Shown here one piece after another: positions 39,703 through 48,688 of a stretch of DNA of 64,000 nucleotides. Under the pieces are notes generated by a model. The model worked only from the letters and a program-made list of their open reading frames with translations. It was not told the origin of the DNA and searched no databases. The stretch's first letter is position 1, and each line of letters begins with the position of its first letter. Position numbers and translations under genes: made by a program. Source of the DNA: Actinomycetes bacterium (GTDB lineage: Bacteria > Actinomycetota > Actinomycetes > Mycobacteriales > Mycobacteriaceae); the NCBI GenBank assembly GCA_023418505.1, contig JAEZZR010000011.1, positions 124,001-188,000 on the forward strand. Direction: 5' to 3'.

Positions 39703-40076
39703 TGGATTGGGTTTTCCATCCGCCAGCACACGATCGCTGCGGCTTTGAGCAAATCAGCCAGGTCGCCTTCTGCTTCTGCATCTCCAACCAACGCAAATAC
39801 CCCATGCTCCCAGTGCGCCAATCGCGCATCATCGCTGCTGCGGAAGATCAGCCACGATGAAGCACTATTGCGCTGTGCTACCAACTGCCGGGGCTGGGTA
39901 TCTGAACCGATCGTAATATTCCGGCTGGTCAAACCGACCGTGGCCTGTAGGCGCTGCTGGCCGGTATCGAAGATCATTTTTTGGCCGTGGAAAGACACGT
40001 CCCAATCGCCAGTGGCGGGCTGTTCATTGATGAACACCACACCTTCGTAGACATGCCACACTGTCTGTGCTGCCAT
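39693..40076 (-). CDS. Hypothetical protein, beta-rich
   Basis: 127 aa, no signal or TM. The pattern VFINEQPATGDWDVSFHGQKMIFDTGQQRLQATVGL suggests a small beta-rich domain; the end AAIVCWRMENP is hydrophobic. It lies 4 nt after the preceding hypothetical gene and downstream of glyS on the same strand, so part of a glyS operon. No family recognised. Confidence 0.7.
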   Translation of the reverse strand: MAAQTVWHVYEGVVFINEQPATGDWDVSFHGQKMIFDTGQQRLQATVGLTSRNITIGSDTQPRQLVAQRNSASSWLIFRSSDDARLAHWEHGVFALVGDAEAEGDLADLLKAAAIVCWRMENPIQAI

Positions 40077-40080
40077 ATCG

Positions 40081-40776
40081 CTACCCCGAGAACCAGACCC
40101 ACGCTAGGTAGAGCACCACGAAGATCAGGAAAATAATCATTACAAGCGATGCAGAGCTCACCCGTGATTCGAGTACCCGACGCGCCACCCACTGCAAGTA
40201 AATCTTTTGTTCTAGTGGCAACTGCCGGCCGGCTGGGGTGTCGTATTGCACTTGGGCGTCGCGAATACCGCGATTCGCGCCGGTGAATTGCCCCAGCTTG
40301 TCGTTGTTATCCTCGATCACATAATTGGTGGAACCTTCGCATTCAATCCAAATCTGTGTGGCATTCGAGTCGCTATCAGCGAAAGTCACTTCTAGCAGCT
40401 TTGCCCGCGAGATCTTATCGCGATCTTTGGCAGCTGCGGTGAACACGCGTCCATCCGGCAACTGTGCCTCCAACCGCTGATTATCTGCGGTGAGCTCCCA
40501 AGAACCGGCAACCGAAGCCAGAGCTCCATCGCCTTCGGGCACCTCAATTGAATCCGCGTGCCCTTGGCCAGCGGTGCCCTTGCGGCGGGTAAATACCGCT
40601 ACTTCGGCATCTTCGCGCACAATCGGCGTGCGGATTTCGGCATCTTTGCCGGATCCAGCTGTGGTGGGTTTACCTAGTCGCCAGGATTCCCATTCCACAT
40701 GCGTGCCGTCGCGCAGTGTCAGCTCATGCTCAGCAGGCGCTGCACCCTCTGTACCTTCGGTTTCATCTTTTGCCAT
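40081..40776 (-). CDS. Hypothetical tail-anchored membrane protein
   Basis: 231 aa. An acidic amino end is followed by a beta-rich domain (WELTADNQRLEAQLPDGRVFTAAAKD). A single carboxyl-terminal TM helix (~207-229, SLVMIIFLIFVVLYLAWVW) ends with FSG, so the domain probably faces the cytoplasm. The stop codon of glyS overlaps its start region directly. Function unknown. Confidence 0.75.
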   Translation of the reverse strand: MAKDETEGTEGAAPAEHELTLRDGTHVEWESWRLGKPTTAGSGKDAEIRTPIVREDAEVAVFTRRKGTAGQGHADSIEVPEGDGALASVAGSWELTADNQRLEAQLPDGRVFTAAAKDRDKISRAKLLEVTFADSDSNATQIWIECEGSTNYVIEDNNDKLGQFTGANRGIRDAQVQYDTPAGRQLPLEQKIYLQWVARRVLESRVSSASLVMIIFLIFVVLYLAWVWFSG

Positions 40777-42162
40777 CTAGCATCCCACCAGGCGCGCAGC
40801 GAGGTAGCTTTCTAGTTCGTCGATAGCTACGCGCTGCTGTTCCATTGTGTCGCGGTCGCGGACCGTGACTGCATTATCTTCTAAAGTATCGAAGTCAACG
40901 GTGACGCAGAACGGCGTGCCGATCTCATCCTGGCGTCGGTAGCGTCGGCCAATAGCACCGGAGGTGTCGTAGTCCACTGCCCAGAGCTTGCGTAGCTTGT
41001 CTGCTACTGCTTCAGCGGTTGGTACCAGCGTGTCTTTCTTGGACAGCGGCAACACAGCCACCTTCACTGGCGACAGGCGTGGATCCAACTTCAACACGGT
41101 GCGGGTATCGGTGCCGCCCTTGGCGTTTGGTACTTCTTCTTCGGTGTAGGCGTCGCACAGGAAGGTCATCAGCGCACGGGTCAAACCGAACGATGGCTCG
41201 ATCACGTATGGCACGTACTTCTCGCCGGTGACCTGGTCGTGGTAGCGCATGTCCTCGGTGGAGTGCTCAAGGTGCTGGCCGAGGTCGTAGTCGGTACGGT
41301 TTGCCACACCCATCAGCTCGCCCCACTCGTTGCCGGCGAAGCCGTAGCGGTATTCGAAGTCGATGGTGCGTGCCGAGTAGTGGGCGCGCTCGTCGGCTGG
41401 CACGTCGAACTGACGCATGTTGTCCGGGTTCACACCCAGATCCACGAACCAGTTCCAGCAAGCCTCAACCCATTCGTCGAACTTCGCCGGTGCGTCTTCT
41501 GGCTTGACGAAGTATTCGATCTCCATCTGCTCGAACTCGCGGGTGCGGAAGATGAAGTTACCTGGAGTGATTTCGTTGCGAAAGGCCTTACCAGTTTGGC
41601 CGATGCCAAATGGTGGCTTCACGCGGGCGGTGGTCATCACGTTTTTGAAGTTGATGAAGATACCCTGCGCGGTTTCTGGGCGCAGGTAGTGTAGGCCTTC
41701 TTTATTGTCTACTGGCCCCAAGTAGGTCTTCATCAAACCGGAGAACATCTGTGGCTCGGTCCACTTACCTGGCTGGCCAGTCTCTGGATCCGGCACATCA
41801 GCCAGGCCGTTAGCTGGTGGGTGGCCGTGCTTAGCTTCGTAGGCTTCAATCAGGTGATCGGCACGGTAGCGCTTATGGGTGTGCAGTGATTCCACCAAAG
41901 GATCGGTAAAGGTAGCTACGTGCCCGGAAGCTTCCCACACTGGGCGCGGCAAGATGATCGAGGAATCGAGGCCCACCATGTCGCCACGGCCGGTCACGAA
42001 AGTCTTCCACCACTGACGCTTGATATTTTCTTTGAGCTCTACGCCTAGCGGGCCGTAGTCCCAAGCAGAGCGGGTACCACCGTAAATCTCGCCACATGGG
42101 TATACGAATCCCCTGCGCTTACACAGGTTTGCGACGGTATCAACCACAGATTTTGGGGCCAC
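40777..42162 (-). CDS. glyS: Glycyl-tRNA synthetase, dimeric (alpha2) type
   Basis: 461 aa. Class II motifs: YGPLGVELKENIKRQWWKTFV (motif 1), FRNEITPGNFIFRTREFEQMEIEYF (motif 2) and EPSFGLTRALMTFLCDAY (motif 3), followed by a carboxyl anticodon-binding domain. It attaches glycine to tRNA-Gly. Starts at GTG preceded by AGGAG. No T-box-like leader is seen in the 120 nt upstream. It leads an operon with two hypothetical genes. Confidence 0.96.
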   Translation of the reverse strand: MAPKSVVDTVANLCKRRGFVYPCGEIYGGTRSAWDYGPLGVELKENIKRQWWKTFVTGRGDMVGLDSSIILPRPVWEASGHVATFTDPLVESLHTHKRYRADHLIEAYEAKHGHPPANGLADVPDPETGQPGKWTEPQMFSGLMKTYLGPVDNKEGLHYLRPETAQGIFINFKNVMTTARVKPPFGIGQTGKAFRNEITPGNFIFRTREFEQMEIEYFVKPEDAPAKFDEWVEACWNWFVDLGVNPDNMRQFDVPADERAHYSARTIDFEYRYGFAGNEWGELMGVANRTDYDLGQHLEHSTEDMRYHDQVTGEKYVPYVIEPSFGLTRALMTFLCDAYTEEEVPNAKGGTDTRTVLKLDPRLSPVKVAVLPLSKKDTLVPTAEAVADKLRKLWAVDYDTSGAIGRRYRRQDEIGTPFCVTVDFDTLEDNAVTVRDRDTMEQQRVAIDELESYLAARLVGC

Positions 42163-42270
42163 TGCCTTCTCGTCTCCTTATTAATAGAGGGGTGCGACTT
42201 TTTTAACTCTTTAACCCTAGCGAAGCTTGCGCTTAAGCGCTATCAATACCCCTGCTGCTGGGAATATCGG

Positions 42271-42276
42271 TATGGT
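42271..42276 (+). promoter_or_regulatory. Probable -10 element of zur (leaderless)
   Basis: TATGGT, 7 nt before the ATG at 42284, no SD. Confidence 0.45.
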
Positions 42277-42283
42277 CTGTTTT

Positions 42284-42697
42284 ATGTCGGGTGCGAAGAA
42301 AATTGGTGTGCGCAATACGCCGCAGCGCGAGGCTGTGGTTCGGGTACTAAACGAGGATCAAAGTTTCCGATCCGTCGCAGACATCCACCGGGCCCTCACC
42401 GAAGCTGGCGACAAGGTAGGCCTAACGACGGTGTACCGCACACTCCAGTCCCTTGCCGACGCAGATGCTGTCGACGTGTTGCATGTCGACGGAACAGAAG
42501 CCCTCTATCGCCTTTGCAGCGACCATCATCACCACCATTTGGTGTGTACCGGGTGTGGCGACACCGTCGAAGTCACTGCTGATGCCGTGGAACAATGGGC
42601 CCGCAAATTAGCCGAATCCTATAGCTTCCAACTCACCGGACATACGGCTGAGGTGTTTGGCTTGTGCTCGACCTGCCAACAATCGTCGGCAGCCTAA
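42284..42697 (+). CDS. zur: Fur-family regulator, probably zinc uptake regulator Zur
   Basis: 137 aa from the ATG at 42284. The winged helix carries NTPQREAVVRVL...VGLTTVYRTLQSLADADAVD. Metal sites are HHHHHLVCTGCGDTVEV and the carboxyl CSTCQ; both Cys pairs of the structural zinc site are present. Its place next to uppS and glyS matches zur in corynebacteria, where an ArsR-type partner gene often precedes it; none is present here. A longer frame opens at 42227 but lies upstream of the inferred promoter. It overlaps the uppS stop by 4 nt. Confidence 0.88.
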   Translation: MSGAKKIGVRNTPQREAVVRVLNEDQSFRSVADIHRALTEAGDKVGLTTVYRTLQSLADADAVDVLHVDGTEALYRLCSDHHHHHLVCTGCGDTVEVTADAVEQWARKLAESYSFQLTGHTAEVFGLCSTCQQSSAA

Positions 42698-43431
42698 GCC
42701 TTCCCAAATCGCCGATCCCGCTTCGCATACTCCACTACCGCAGCACGCAAATCTTCTTTGGTGAAATCCGGGAAGAGCTTGTCCTGGAATACCAGCTCGG
42801 CGTACGCCGCCTGCCATAGCAGGAAATTGGAAATACGCTGCTCACCGGACGGGCGCAGGAACAAATCCACATCGGGCATATCCGGCTCGTCGAGGAAACT
42901 AGCGAACCGCTCTTCGTTTAAGTCGTATTCGCTTAAATTTCCTGCTGCTGCTTGACGCGCAATCTCTTTGGCAGCATCGACAATCTCTGCGCGCCCACCA
43001 TAATTCACGCACATGTACAGCGTCAGCGCAGTGTTGTCTTTAGTCTGCTGCTCCGCGGTTTCCAACTCTTTAATCACGCTGCGCCACAACCGCGGCCGGC
43101 GTCCTGCCCACCGCACCCGCACATTCTTTTCATCGAGCTGATCTCGCTGGCGACGCAACACATCGCGGTTAAAGCCCATCAGGAACCGCACTTCATCGGT
43201 AGAACGTCGCCAATTCTCGGTGGAAAATGCATACGCCGAAAGGTGCCCCACCCCCATTTCCAGGCAGGCATCCACGCAATCCATCAATACGGCTTCGCCA
43301 CGCTTATGCCCTTCGGTGCGTTTCAGCCCCCGTTGTTCGGCCCACCGTCCGTTGCCATCCATCACCAAGGCAATGTGATTGGGCACGAATTGGTCTGGCA
43401 CGGGCGGGTTATGGTCGAACGTGATGGTCAT
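42694..43431 (-). CDS. uppS: Isoprenyl transferase (cis-prenyl diphosphate synthase)
   Basis: 245 aa. Conserved regions are HIALVMDGNGRWAEQRGL (catalytic Asp), GHKRG, LSAYAFSTENWRRS, NYGGRAEIVDA and DLFLRPSGEQRISNFLLWQAAYAELVF. It makes long-chain cis-polyprenyl diphosphate, the lipid carrier for peptidoglycan and arabinogalactan. It follows recO by 14 nt. Confidence 0.95.
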   Translation of the reverse strand: MTITFDHNPPVPDQFVPNHIALVMDGNGRWAEQRGLKRTEGHKRGEAVLMDCVDACLEMGVGHLSAYAFSTENWRRSTDEVRFLMGFNRDVLRRQRDQLDEKNVRVRWAGRRPRLWRSVIKELETAEQQTKDNTALTLYMCVNYGGRAEIVDAAKEIARQAAAGNLSEYDLNEERFASFLDEPDMPDVDLFLRPSGEQRISNFLLWQAAYAELVFQDKLFPDFTKEDLRAAVVEYAKRDRRFGKA

Positions 43432-43445
43432 AGCAACAGCGTAAA

Positions 43446-44201
43446 CTACAGCGCCATCTTCAGCGCACCGATCCTCCGGTCCAAGTGATATTCCAAGTGT
43501 GCAGTGGCCAACTTCCGGGCGCGGCTAAGCAGGTAGCCGGATTCCCGATCCTGCTCCCCCACGCCCGCGACCTCGGCAATCGTGGCCACGGCGTGGTTAT
43601 CGGCAAAATTCAATCGGCTTAAGTGCCACATCAACCGCAACACTTCGGTTTCTACCCCGGAGCCACCGGTGCGACAATAGGTACACAGTGCGCCACCGCG
43701 CGAAGCATCGAAAGCCGAATGCGGCCCGGCTTTACCGCAGCTGGCACACGCAAATAGGCTTGGCGCCCAGCCCGTGTGCTGCATCGCTTGGAGCAAATAA
43801 GCAGCCACCACCATGTCGGGATCAATCCGGGTGAGTTGTGCTAGACACCGGGTGGTCAGATCAAACAGCGCTGGATCCGGCTCCAATGTCAGATTTTGCG
43901 CCACTTCTAGAATCCCGCAGGCAGCGGTATAGGCCTCCACATCAGAGACAATCTTCGGTGCCCAGGTTTGCACCGTGTCGGCACCTGCAATCGTGCCTAA
44001 GTTGCGCCCCGGATAGACCAGCACATCCACTTCGATAAACGGGGACAGCCGAGAACCAAACCGGCTCTTCGCCCGTCGTACGCCTTTTGCTACCGCGCGC
44101 ACAATGCCGTGCTCGCGGGTGAGCAGCACGATAATACGGTCGGCTTCATTGAAGTCGTAGCGGCGCACCACTAGTGCGCGGTCTCGATATGGTTGTGCCA
44201 C
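43446..44201 (-). CDS. recO: DNA repair protein RecO
   Basis: 251 aa. The amino OB-fold has YRDRALVVRRYDFNEADRIIVLLTREHGIVRAVAKGVRRAKSRFG. The zinc ribbon CASCGKAGPHSAFDASRGGALCTYC is intact. RecO loads RecA on SSB-coated single strands in the RecFOR pathway. It starts 17 nt after era, in the standard actinobacterial order. Confidence 0.95.
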   Translation of the reverse strand: MAQPYRDRALVVRRYDFNEADRIIVLLTREHGIVRAVAKGVRRAKSRFGSRLSPFIEVDVLVYPGRNLGTIAGADTVQTWAPKIVSDVEAYTAACGILEVAQNLTLEPDPALFDLTTRCLAQLTRIDPDMVVAAYLLQAMQHTGWAPSLFACASCGKAGPHSAFDASRGGALCTYCRTGGSGVETEVLRLMWHLSRLNFADNHAVATIAEVAGVGEQDRESGYLLSRARKLATAHLEYHLDRRIGALKMAL

Positions 44202-44218
44202 AGCCGAAAATCCAGCTG

Positions 44219-45199
44219 CTAAAAGCCCAAGCGACCCAGCTGCTTCGGATCAGACTGCCAATCTTTGAGCACCTTGATCCGCAGATCCAAGTACACGTTA
44301 GTACCCAGCAGCTCAATCAATTCTTTGCGTGCTTTCTGTACTGTGGTGCGCATCCGACGTCCATCGCGGCCTTGCAGAATCTTCTTCTGGCCTTCACGCT
44401 CTACGTAAATCACCGCGTGGACGTCCAAGCAATCGTCGCGATCTTCGCTGGGCAGTACCTCGTCGATTTGCACAGCTACCGAGTGCGGCAATTCTTCGCG
44501 CAGCCCACCAAGCGCTGCTTCACGAATGAGTTCTGCCATACGCGTATCGCGATCTTCATCAGTGACTTGCGTATCCGGATACAACTTCGGACCTTCTGGC
44601 AAGTGATCACGGATCACGCCTACCAGCGCATCCAAATTATCGTTCGAGGTCGCAGACACCGGCACCAAGTCCGTATCGCCCAGCAGCTCTTGTAATTCCA
44701 AGAGGCGCTCGAGCACTTGGTCGCGGCTGGCTTTCTTATCGGTCTTGGTCACCACACCAATAATCGGCTTCTTCGGCACCGCGGCACGGATCGAATCTAG
44801 AATCCAACGATCGCCCGGACCGACCTTCTCATCGGCCGGCACCGCAAACGCGATCAGGTCCACATCAGCATAAGCCTCGGCCACCATGTCATTCAGACGC
44901 TGGCCAATCAGCTTGCGTGGCTTGTGCAGACCTGGCGTATCCACCACCACAATCTGGCAATCCGGCCGATGCACCACCCCGCGCACCACGTGGCGGGTAG
45001 TTTCCGGCTGGTCAGCGGTAATGGCGATCTTCTCGCCCACCAGCGCATTGGTCACCGTCGATTTACCCGTATTTGGGCGTCCGACGATAGACACAAACCC
45101 CGATCGGAAGCCTTCCACCGGCGCCTCAAAGTCATGGGTAGCACCACCATCGGCACCAGCCAGCCCCGCAGCACGCAGCATTTGCTCTAGATCTGACAT
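44219..45199 (-). CDS. era: Ribosome-assembly GTPase Era
   Basis: 326 aa. G1 GRPNTGKST, G3 DTPG, G4 TKTD and a carboxyl KH domain (QKKILQGRDGRRMRTTVQKARKELIELLGTNVYLDLRIKVLKDW). Era binds the 3' end of 16S rRNA during 30S maturation. GGAGG within the end of ybeY serves as its SD. Many relatives have a CBS-domain transporter gene between ybeY and era; it is absent here. Confidence 0.96.
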   Translation of the reverse strand: MSDLEQMLRAAGLAGADGGATHDFEAPVEGFRSGFVSIVGRPNTGKSTVTNALVGEKIAITADQPETTRHVVRGVVHRPDCQIVVVDTPGLHKPRKLIGQRLNDMVAEAYADVDLIAFAVPADEKVGPGDRWILDSIRAAVPKKPIIGVVTKTDKKASRDQVLERLLELQELLGDTDLVPVSATSNDNLDALVGVIRDHLPEGPKLYPDTQVTDEDRDTRMAELIREAALGGLREELPHSVAVQIDEVLPSEDRDDCLDVHAVIYVEREGQKKILQGRDGRRMRTTVQKARKELIELLGTNVYLDLRIKVLKDWQSDPKQLGRLGF

Positions 45200-45205
45200 A
45201 AGCGG

Positions 45206-45757
45206 TTAACTTCCTCCAAATTCTGGGCGGTCTTCGGCGCCAGCGGGAAAGGCAGCAGCTCCAATGGGTTTCGGTGGGAACTGCACGCCACGGGTTTCGA
45301 TGTCGGCATACCAATCGGATAGCAGACCATTTTGAATGCGAAACATTTCGTGTTCTTCAGCGGCGGTCACATGGTCGTAGCCCAACAAATGCAAGATGCC
45401 GTGCACGGTCAGCAGCACCAGCTCGTGGCTTAATGGGTGTCCGGCCTTTTCTGCCTGGCGCGCCGCAAAAGCTGGGCACAGCACAATGTCGCCCAACATC
45501 GCTGGCGACGCATCCGCTGCATCCGGCCGGCCTGATCCAGGCGTGAGCTCGTCCATGGGAAAGCTCATTACGTCGGTAGGCCCAGGCAAATCTAGCCACC
45601 GCACATGGAGGTCCGCAATGACCTCTTCTTCCACAATGTGGATCGACATCTCGGCGGCTGGGTGGATGTCCATGCGGCCGAGCACATAGGTGGCAACGTC
45701 GATAAGCGATTCCTCGTTAACGCCGACACCGGATTCGTTAAAAACTTCGATACTCAT
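45206..45757 (-). CDS. ybeY: Endoribonuclease YbeY
   Basis: 183 aa from the ATG at 45757. The zinc signature HGILHLLGYDH and the PTDVMSFPMDE motif are intact. YbeY takes part in 16S rRNA 3' maturation and late 70S quality control. The frame extends upstream to 45820 but that part overlaps phoH. Sits between phoH and era, matching the functional link to ribosome maturation. Confidence 0.95.
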   Translation of the reverse strand: MSIEVFNESGVGVNEESLIDVATYVLGRMDIHPAAEMSIHIVEEEVIADLHVRWLDLPGPTDVMSFPMDELTPGSGRPDAADASPAMLGDIVLCPAFAARQAEKAGHPLSHELVLLTVHGILHLLGYDHVTAAEEHEMFRIQNGLLSDWYADIETRGVQFPPKPIGAAAFPAGAEDRPEFGGS

Positions 45758-45764
45758 CGTTTGC

Positions 45765-46745
45765 TTACTTCCCGTTTGCCATCTGCCGGTAGGCGTCGAA
45801 ATCGTCGTAAGCTTCCACAATGGCAGATACCAGCGGATTTCGTACCACGTCTTCGGCTCCTAGCTGCGGAAATGCGATCCCTGGAACGTCGCGTAACACC
45901 TGGCGCGCCACGGCCAGACCGGACTTCGTGCCGCGCGGCAGGTCAATCTGAGTGGCATCGCCGGTGATCACCATCTTGGAGCCAAAACCCAAGCGGGTCA
46001 GAAACATTTTCATCTGCGCCGGCGTGGTGTTTTGTGCCTCGTCCAAAATGATGAACGCATTATTCAACGTCCGCCCGCGCATATACGCCAACGGAGCTAC
46101 CTCGATCACGCCGGTTTCCATCAGCTTTGGAATCAGCTCCGGATCCAGCATGTCTCGCATCGCATCGTGCAGTGGCCGCAAGTATGGGTCGATCTTCTCG
46201 TGCAACGTGCCCGGCAGGAATCCGAGGTTCTCACCGGCTTCCACGGCGGGGCGCGTCAAAATAATGCGCTCGACGTCTTTCGCCCGCAGCGCCTGTACGG
46301 CCTTCGCCACGGCAAGATAGGTTTTACCGGTACCTGCCGGGCCGATGCCGAATACCACGCTGCGTCGATCAATTGCATCGACGTACGTGCGCTGGCCTTC
46401 CGTCTTCGGCCGGATCACCTTGCCACGATTGGCCAGGATCTGCGCGTCGAGCGCCTCCGTGGCTTGCCCACCGCGATCCACGATGCCCACCGCTTGGCGC
46501 ACGGAATCCAGCGAGAGCTCATGTCCTCGCCGCGCCAACGATTCCAACTCCCGAAACGCCTGCGAAGCATGCGCGACCTGCGACGGCGAACCACTAATCG
46601 TCACCGTAGCCCCGCGCGCATGAATATCGGCTGGCAGGGAATCTTCTAAATAACGCAAATTACGATCAGTCGCGCCGAAAACCGTGGGCGCAACATTCGG
46701 ATCTAACTCCACCACCGCGGAGGTACGAATATCAACGTTTTTCAT
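45765..46745 (-). CDS. phoH: PhoH-like ATPase
   Basis: 326 aa. An amino KH-like region (~1-90) is followed by the PhoH ATPase: GIGPAGTGKTYLAVAKAV (Walker A), ILTRPAVEAGENLGFLPG, NAFIILDEAQNTTPAQMKMFLTRLG (Walker B) and MVITGDATQIDLP. Phosphate-starvation-inducible in E. coli. The invariant coupling to ybeY suggests an RNA-related role. Confidence 0.94.
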   Translation of the reverse strand: MKNVDIRTSAVVELDPNVAPTVFGATDRNLRYLEDSLPADIHARGATVTISGSPSQVAHASQAFRELESLARRGHELSLDSVRQAVGIVDRGGQATEALDAQILANRGKVIRPKTEGQRTYVDAIDRRSVVFGIGPAGTGKTYLAVAKAVQALRAKDVERIILTRPAVEAGENLGFLPGTLHEKIDPYLRPLHDAMRDMLDPELIPKLMETGVIEVAPLAYMRGRTLNNAFIILDEAQNTTPAQMKMFLTRLGFGSKMVITGDATQIDLPRGTKSGLAVARQVLRDVPGIAFPQLGAEDVVRNPLVSAIVEAYDDFDAYRQMANGK

Positions 46746-46756
46746 TACTGGCTAAT

Positions 46757-47500
46757 CTACCAGCGCTGCGTCATAACACCGAGTGCACTTAAGCCCGCCG
46801 CACCCGCCAATGCTGTGCGCAGTACTTCGCGACCGAGCTTGACGACGGTGGCTCCCGCCGAACCAAACGCCGCCACTTCATTCTCGGAGACGCCACCTTC
46901 GGGCCCGATGATGAAAACAACTTCTTGCACTGAACCCGCACTAGCCGCGAACTGGCGAAACGGCTGGGAGCCAACTTCATGTAACACGGCTACTGCGCCA
47001 CCACGCTCGGTGACCTCTTGCACTAACTCCACCACTTGCGCGGTAGAAAATTGTTCCTCGACTGGCGGGATGAAACTGCGCCGGGCTTGCTTCGCAGCTT
47101 CCCGGGATCGCACCCGCCACTTCTCTACGGCTTTGCCAGCTTTCTTACCTTCCCATTTCGCCACGCAATGCTGCGCAGCCCATGGGATGATCCGATCGGC
47201 GCCAGTTTCTACCAGCTGGTCGATAGTCAGATCGGCTCGGTCCGATTTCGGGATCGCCTGCACTACAGTCACGGCTGGGATCGGTGCTGCCTCAAGCACC
47301 GCACCAGTGATCCGGCACTGCACTTCCACCCCAACGGCGACGATTTCGGCTTGGGCTCGTACACCGGCGCCATCGGTCAGCTCGATCACATCGCCCACAC
47401 CAAAGCGACGCACGCTGATGTGCTTGGCCTCAGCGCCCGAAAGCGTAACCAGCGACCCTTCTGCATCCGGCAACTCTGGCGCGATAAAAACCGGCAACAT
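46757..47500 (-). CDS. rsmE: 16S rRNA (uracil-1498-N3)-methyltransferase
   Basis: 247 aa. A SPOUT-fold knot is visible at the carboxyl end (VVFIIGPEGGVSENEVAAFGSAGATVVKLGREVLRTALAG), with IIPWAAQHCVAKW upstream. It methylates U1498 of 16S rRNA using S-adenosylmethionine. Starts 3 nt after dnaJ2. Confidence 0.95.
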   Translation of the reverse strand: MLPVFIAPELPDAEGSLVTLSGAEAKHISVRRFGVGDVIELTDGAGVRAQAEIVAVGVEVQCRITGAVLEAAPIPAVTVVQAIPKSDRADLTIDQLVETGADRIIPWAAQHCVAKWEGKKAGKAVEKWRVRSREAAKQARRSFIPPVEEQFSTAQVVELVQEVTERGGAVAVLHEVGSQPFRQFAASAGSVQEVVFIIGPEGGVSENEVAAFGSAGATVVKLGREVLRTALAGAAGLSALGVMTQRW

Positions 47501-47503
47501 TAT

Positions 47504-48643
47504 CTAGCGCCGATTCCTAAACCGAGAGAAGAAACCCCGCGAAGCCGTGCCATCGACCACCGTGGCCTTTTCATGCCGGTGCTCGCGCAGCTTCTCCAAC
47601 AAATCCCGCGACTTACCATCCAGCTTGCCCGGCACCGTGACGTTCACATGCGCAATCAGATCGCCATGGCCTTCCTTGCGCAACCGTGGCATCCCCTTGC
47701 CACCGACTCGGATTTCCTGCTCTGGCTGGGTACCAGCAGCAATCTCTACCTCGAATTGCTCGCCCACCAAATCCGTCACGGTCACAGTGGTGCCCAACGC
47801 AGCATCCACCATCGGCACATCCACAGAGATATGCAGATTATCTGCTTCCCGACGGAACACCTTATGTGGCTCCGTGTAGACCTCTACGTAGAGATCACCA
47901 GCTGGCCCACCACCGGGACCTACTTGGCCTTGTCCTGCCATGCGGATACGCATGCCGTCGGCAATACCGGCTGGCACGTTGACCGTCAGGTCGCGGCGCG
48001 AGCGCACCCGACCATCACCAGCACAGTTCGAACAAGGATCTGGAATCACTTCCCCCGTGCCATCACAGGTGCCACAAGGCATGGACGTAACCATCTGGCC
48101 TAAGAAAGATTGCTGCAGTTGGCGCACTTCACCAGTGCCCTCACAGGTTTGGCAGGTAACAGGCTTTGCCTTCGATTGGGAACCAGATCCTGCACACACG
48201 TCGCAAAGCACAGCGGTATCCACGGTGACCGTCTTGCGCACGCCGGTGTAGCACTCTTCCAGATCCAACTTCAGATTCAGCAACGCATCTGCACCTGGCT
48301 GGACACGGGAACGCTTGCGCGTACCACCGCGACCACCGCCGCCGCCGAAGAACTGGCTGAAAATATCGCCCAGGTCGCCGGTTTGGAACCCACCGAAACC
48401 ACCGCCTGGCATACCAGAACGGGTCTCCATTGGATCGCCACCCATGTCCACGATGCGACGCTTTTCGGGGTCGGACAGCACCTGATACGCCTCGGTGGCT
48501 TCGCGGAATTTCTCCGCGGCTTGCTCGTCATCCGGGTTGCGATCCGGATGGTACTTCAACGCGAGTTTCCGATGCGCGCGCTTCAGATCAGCATCCGAGG
48601 CATCCTTGTCTACTCCCAGGATGCCGTAGTAGTCACGTGCCAA
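47504..48643 (-). CDS. dnaJ2: Chaperone DnaJ (DnaJ2)
   Basis: 379 aa. J domain (~1-68, HPD at KYHPDRNP), Gly/Phe region (GGGFGGFQTGD...FFGGGGG), four zinc-finger repeats CDVCAGSG, CQTCEGTG, CGTCDGTG and CSNCAGDG, and a carboxyl substrate domain. The fourth repeat ends in Asp instead of Gly. Located after hrcA away from dnaK, this is the second DnaJ of actinobacteria. Stimulates DnaK ATPase. Confidence 0.94.
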   Translation of the reverse strand: MARDYYGILGVDKDASDADLKRAHRKLALKYHPDRNPDDEQAAEKFREATEAYQVLSDPEKRRIVDMGGDPMETRSGMPGGGFGGFQTGDLGDIFSQFFGGGGGRGGTRKRSRVQPGADALLNLKLDLEECYTGVRKTVTVDTAVLCDVCAGSGSQSKAKPVTCQTCEGTGEVRQLQQSFLGQMVTSMPCGTCDGTGEVIPDPCSNCAGDGRVRSRRDLTVNVPAGIADGMRIRMAGQGQVGPGGGPAGDLYVEVYTEPHKVFRREADNLHISVDVPMVDAALGTTVTVTDLVGEQFEVEIAAGTQPEQEIRVGGKGMPRLRKEGHGDLIAHVNVTVPGKLDGKSRDLLEKLREHRHEKATVVDGTASRGFFSRFRNRR

Positions 48644-48688
48644 CGTTCCAACTTCCCTTACAAAATCGAAGACTTGAAAAACTACAAC

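Noticed and set aside
42163..42283. T-box or other riboswitch upstream of glyS
   Set aside because: The region is short, has no specifier or T-box sequence, and an ordinary SD precedes the GTG.
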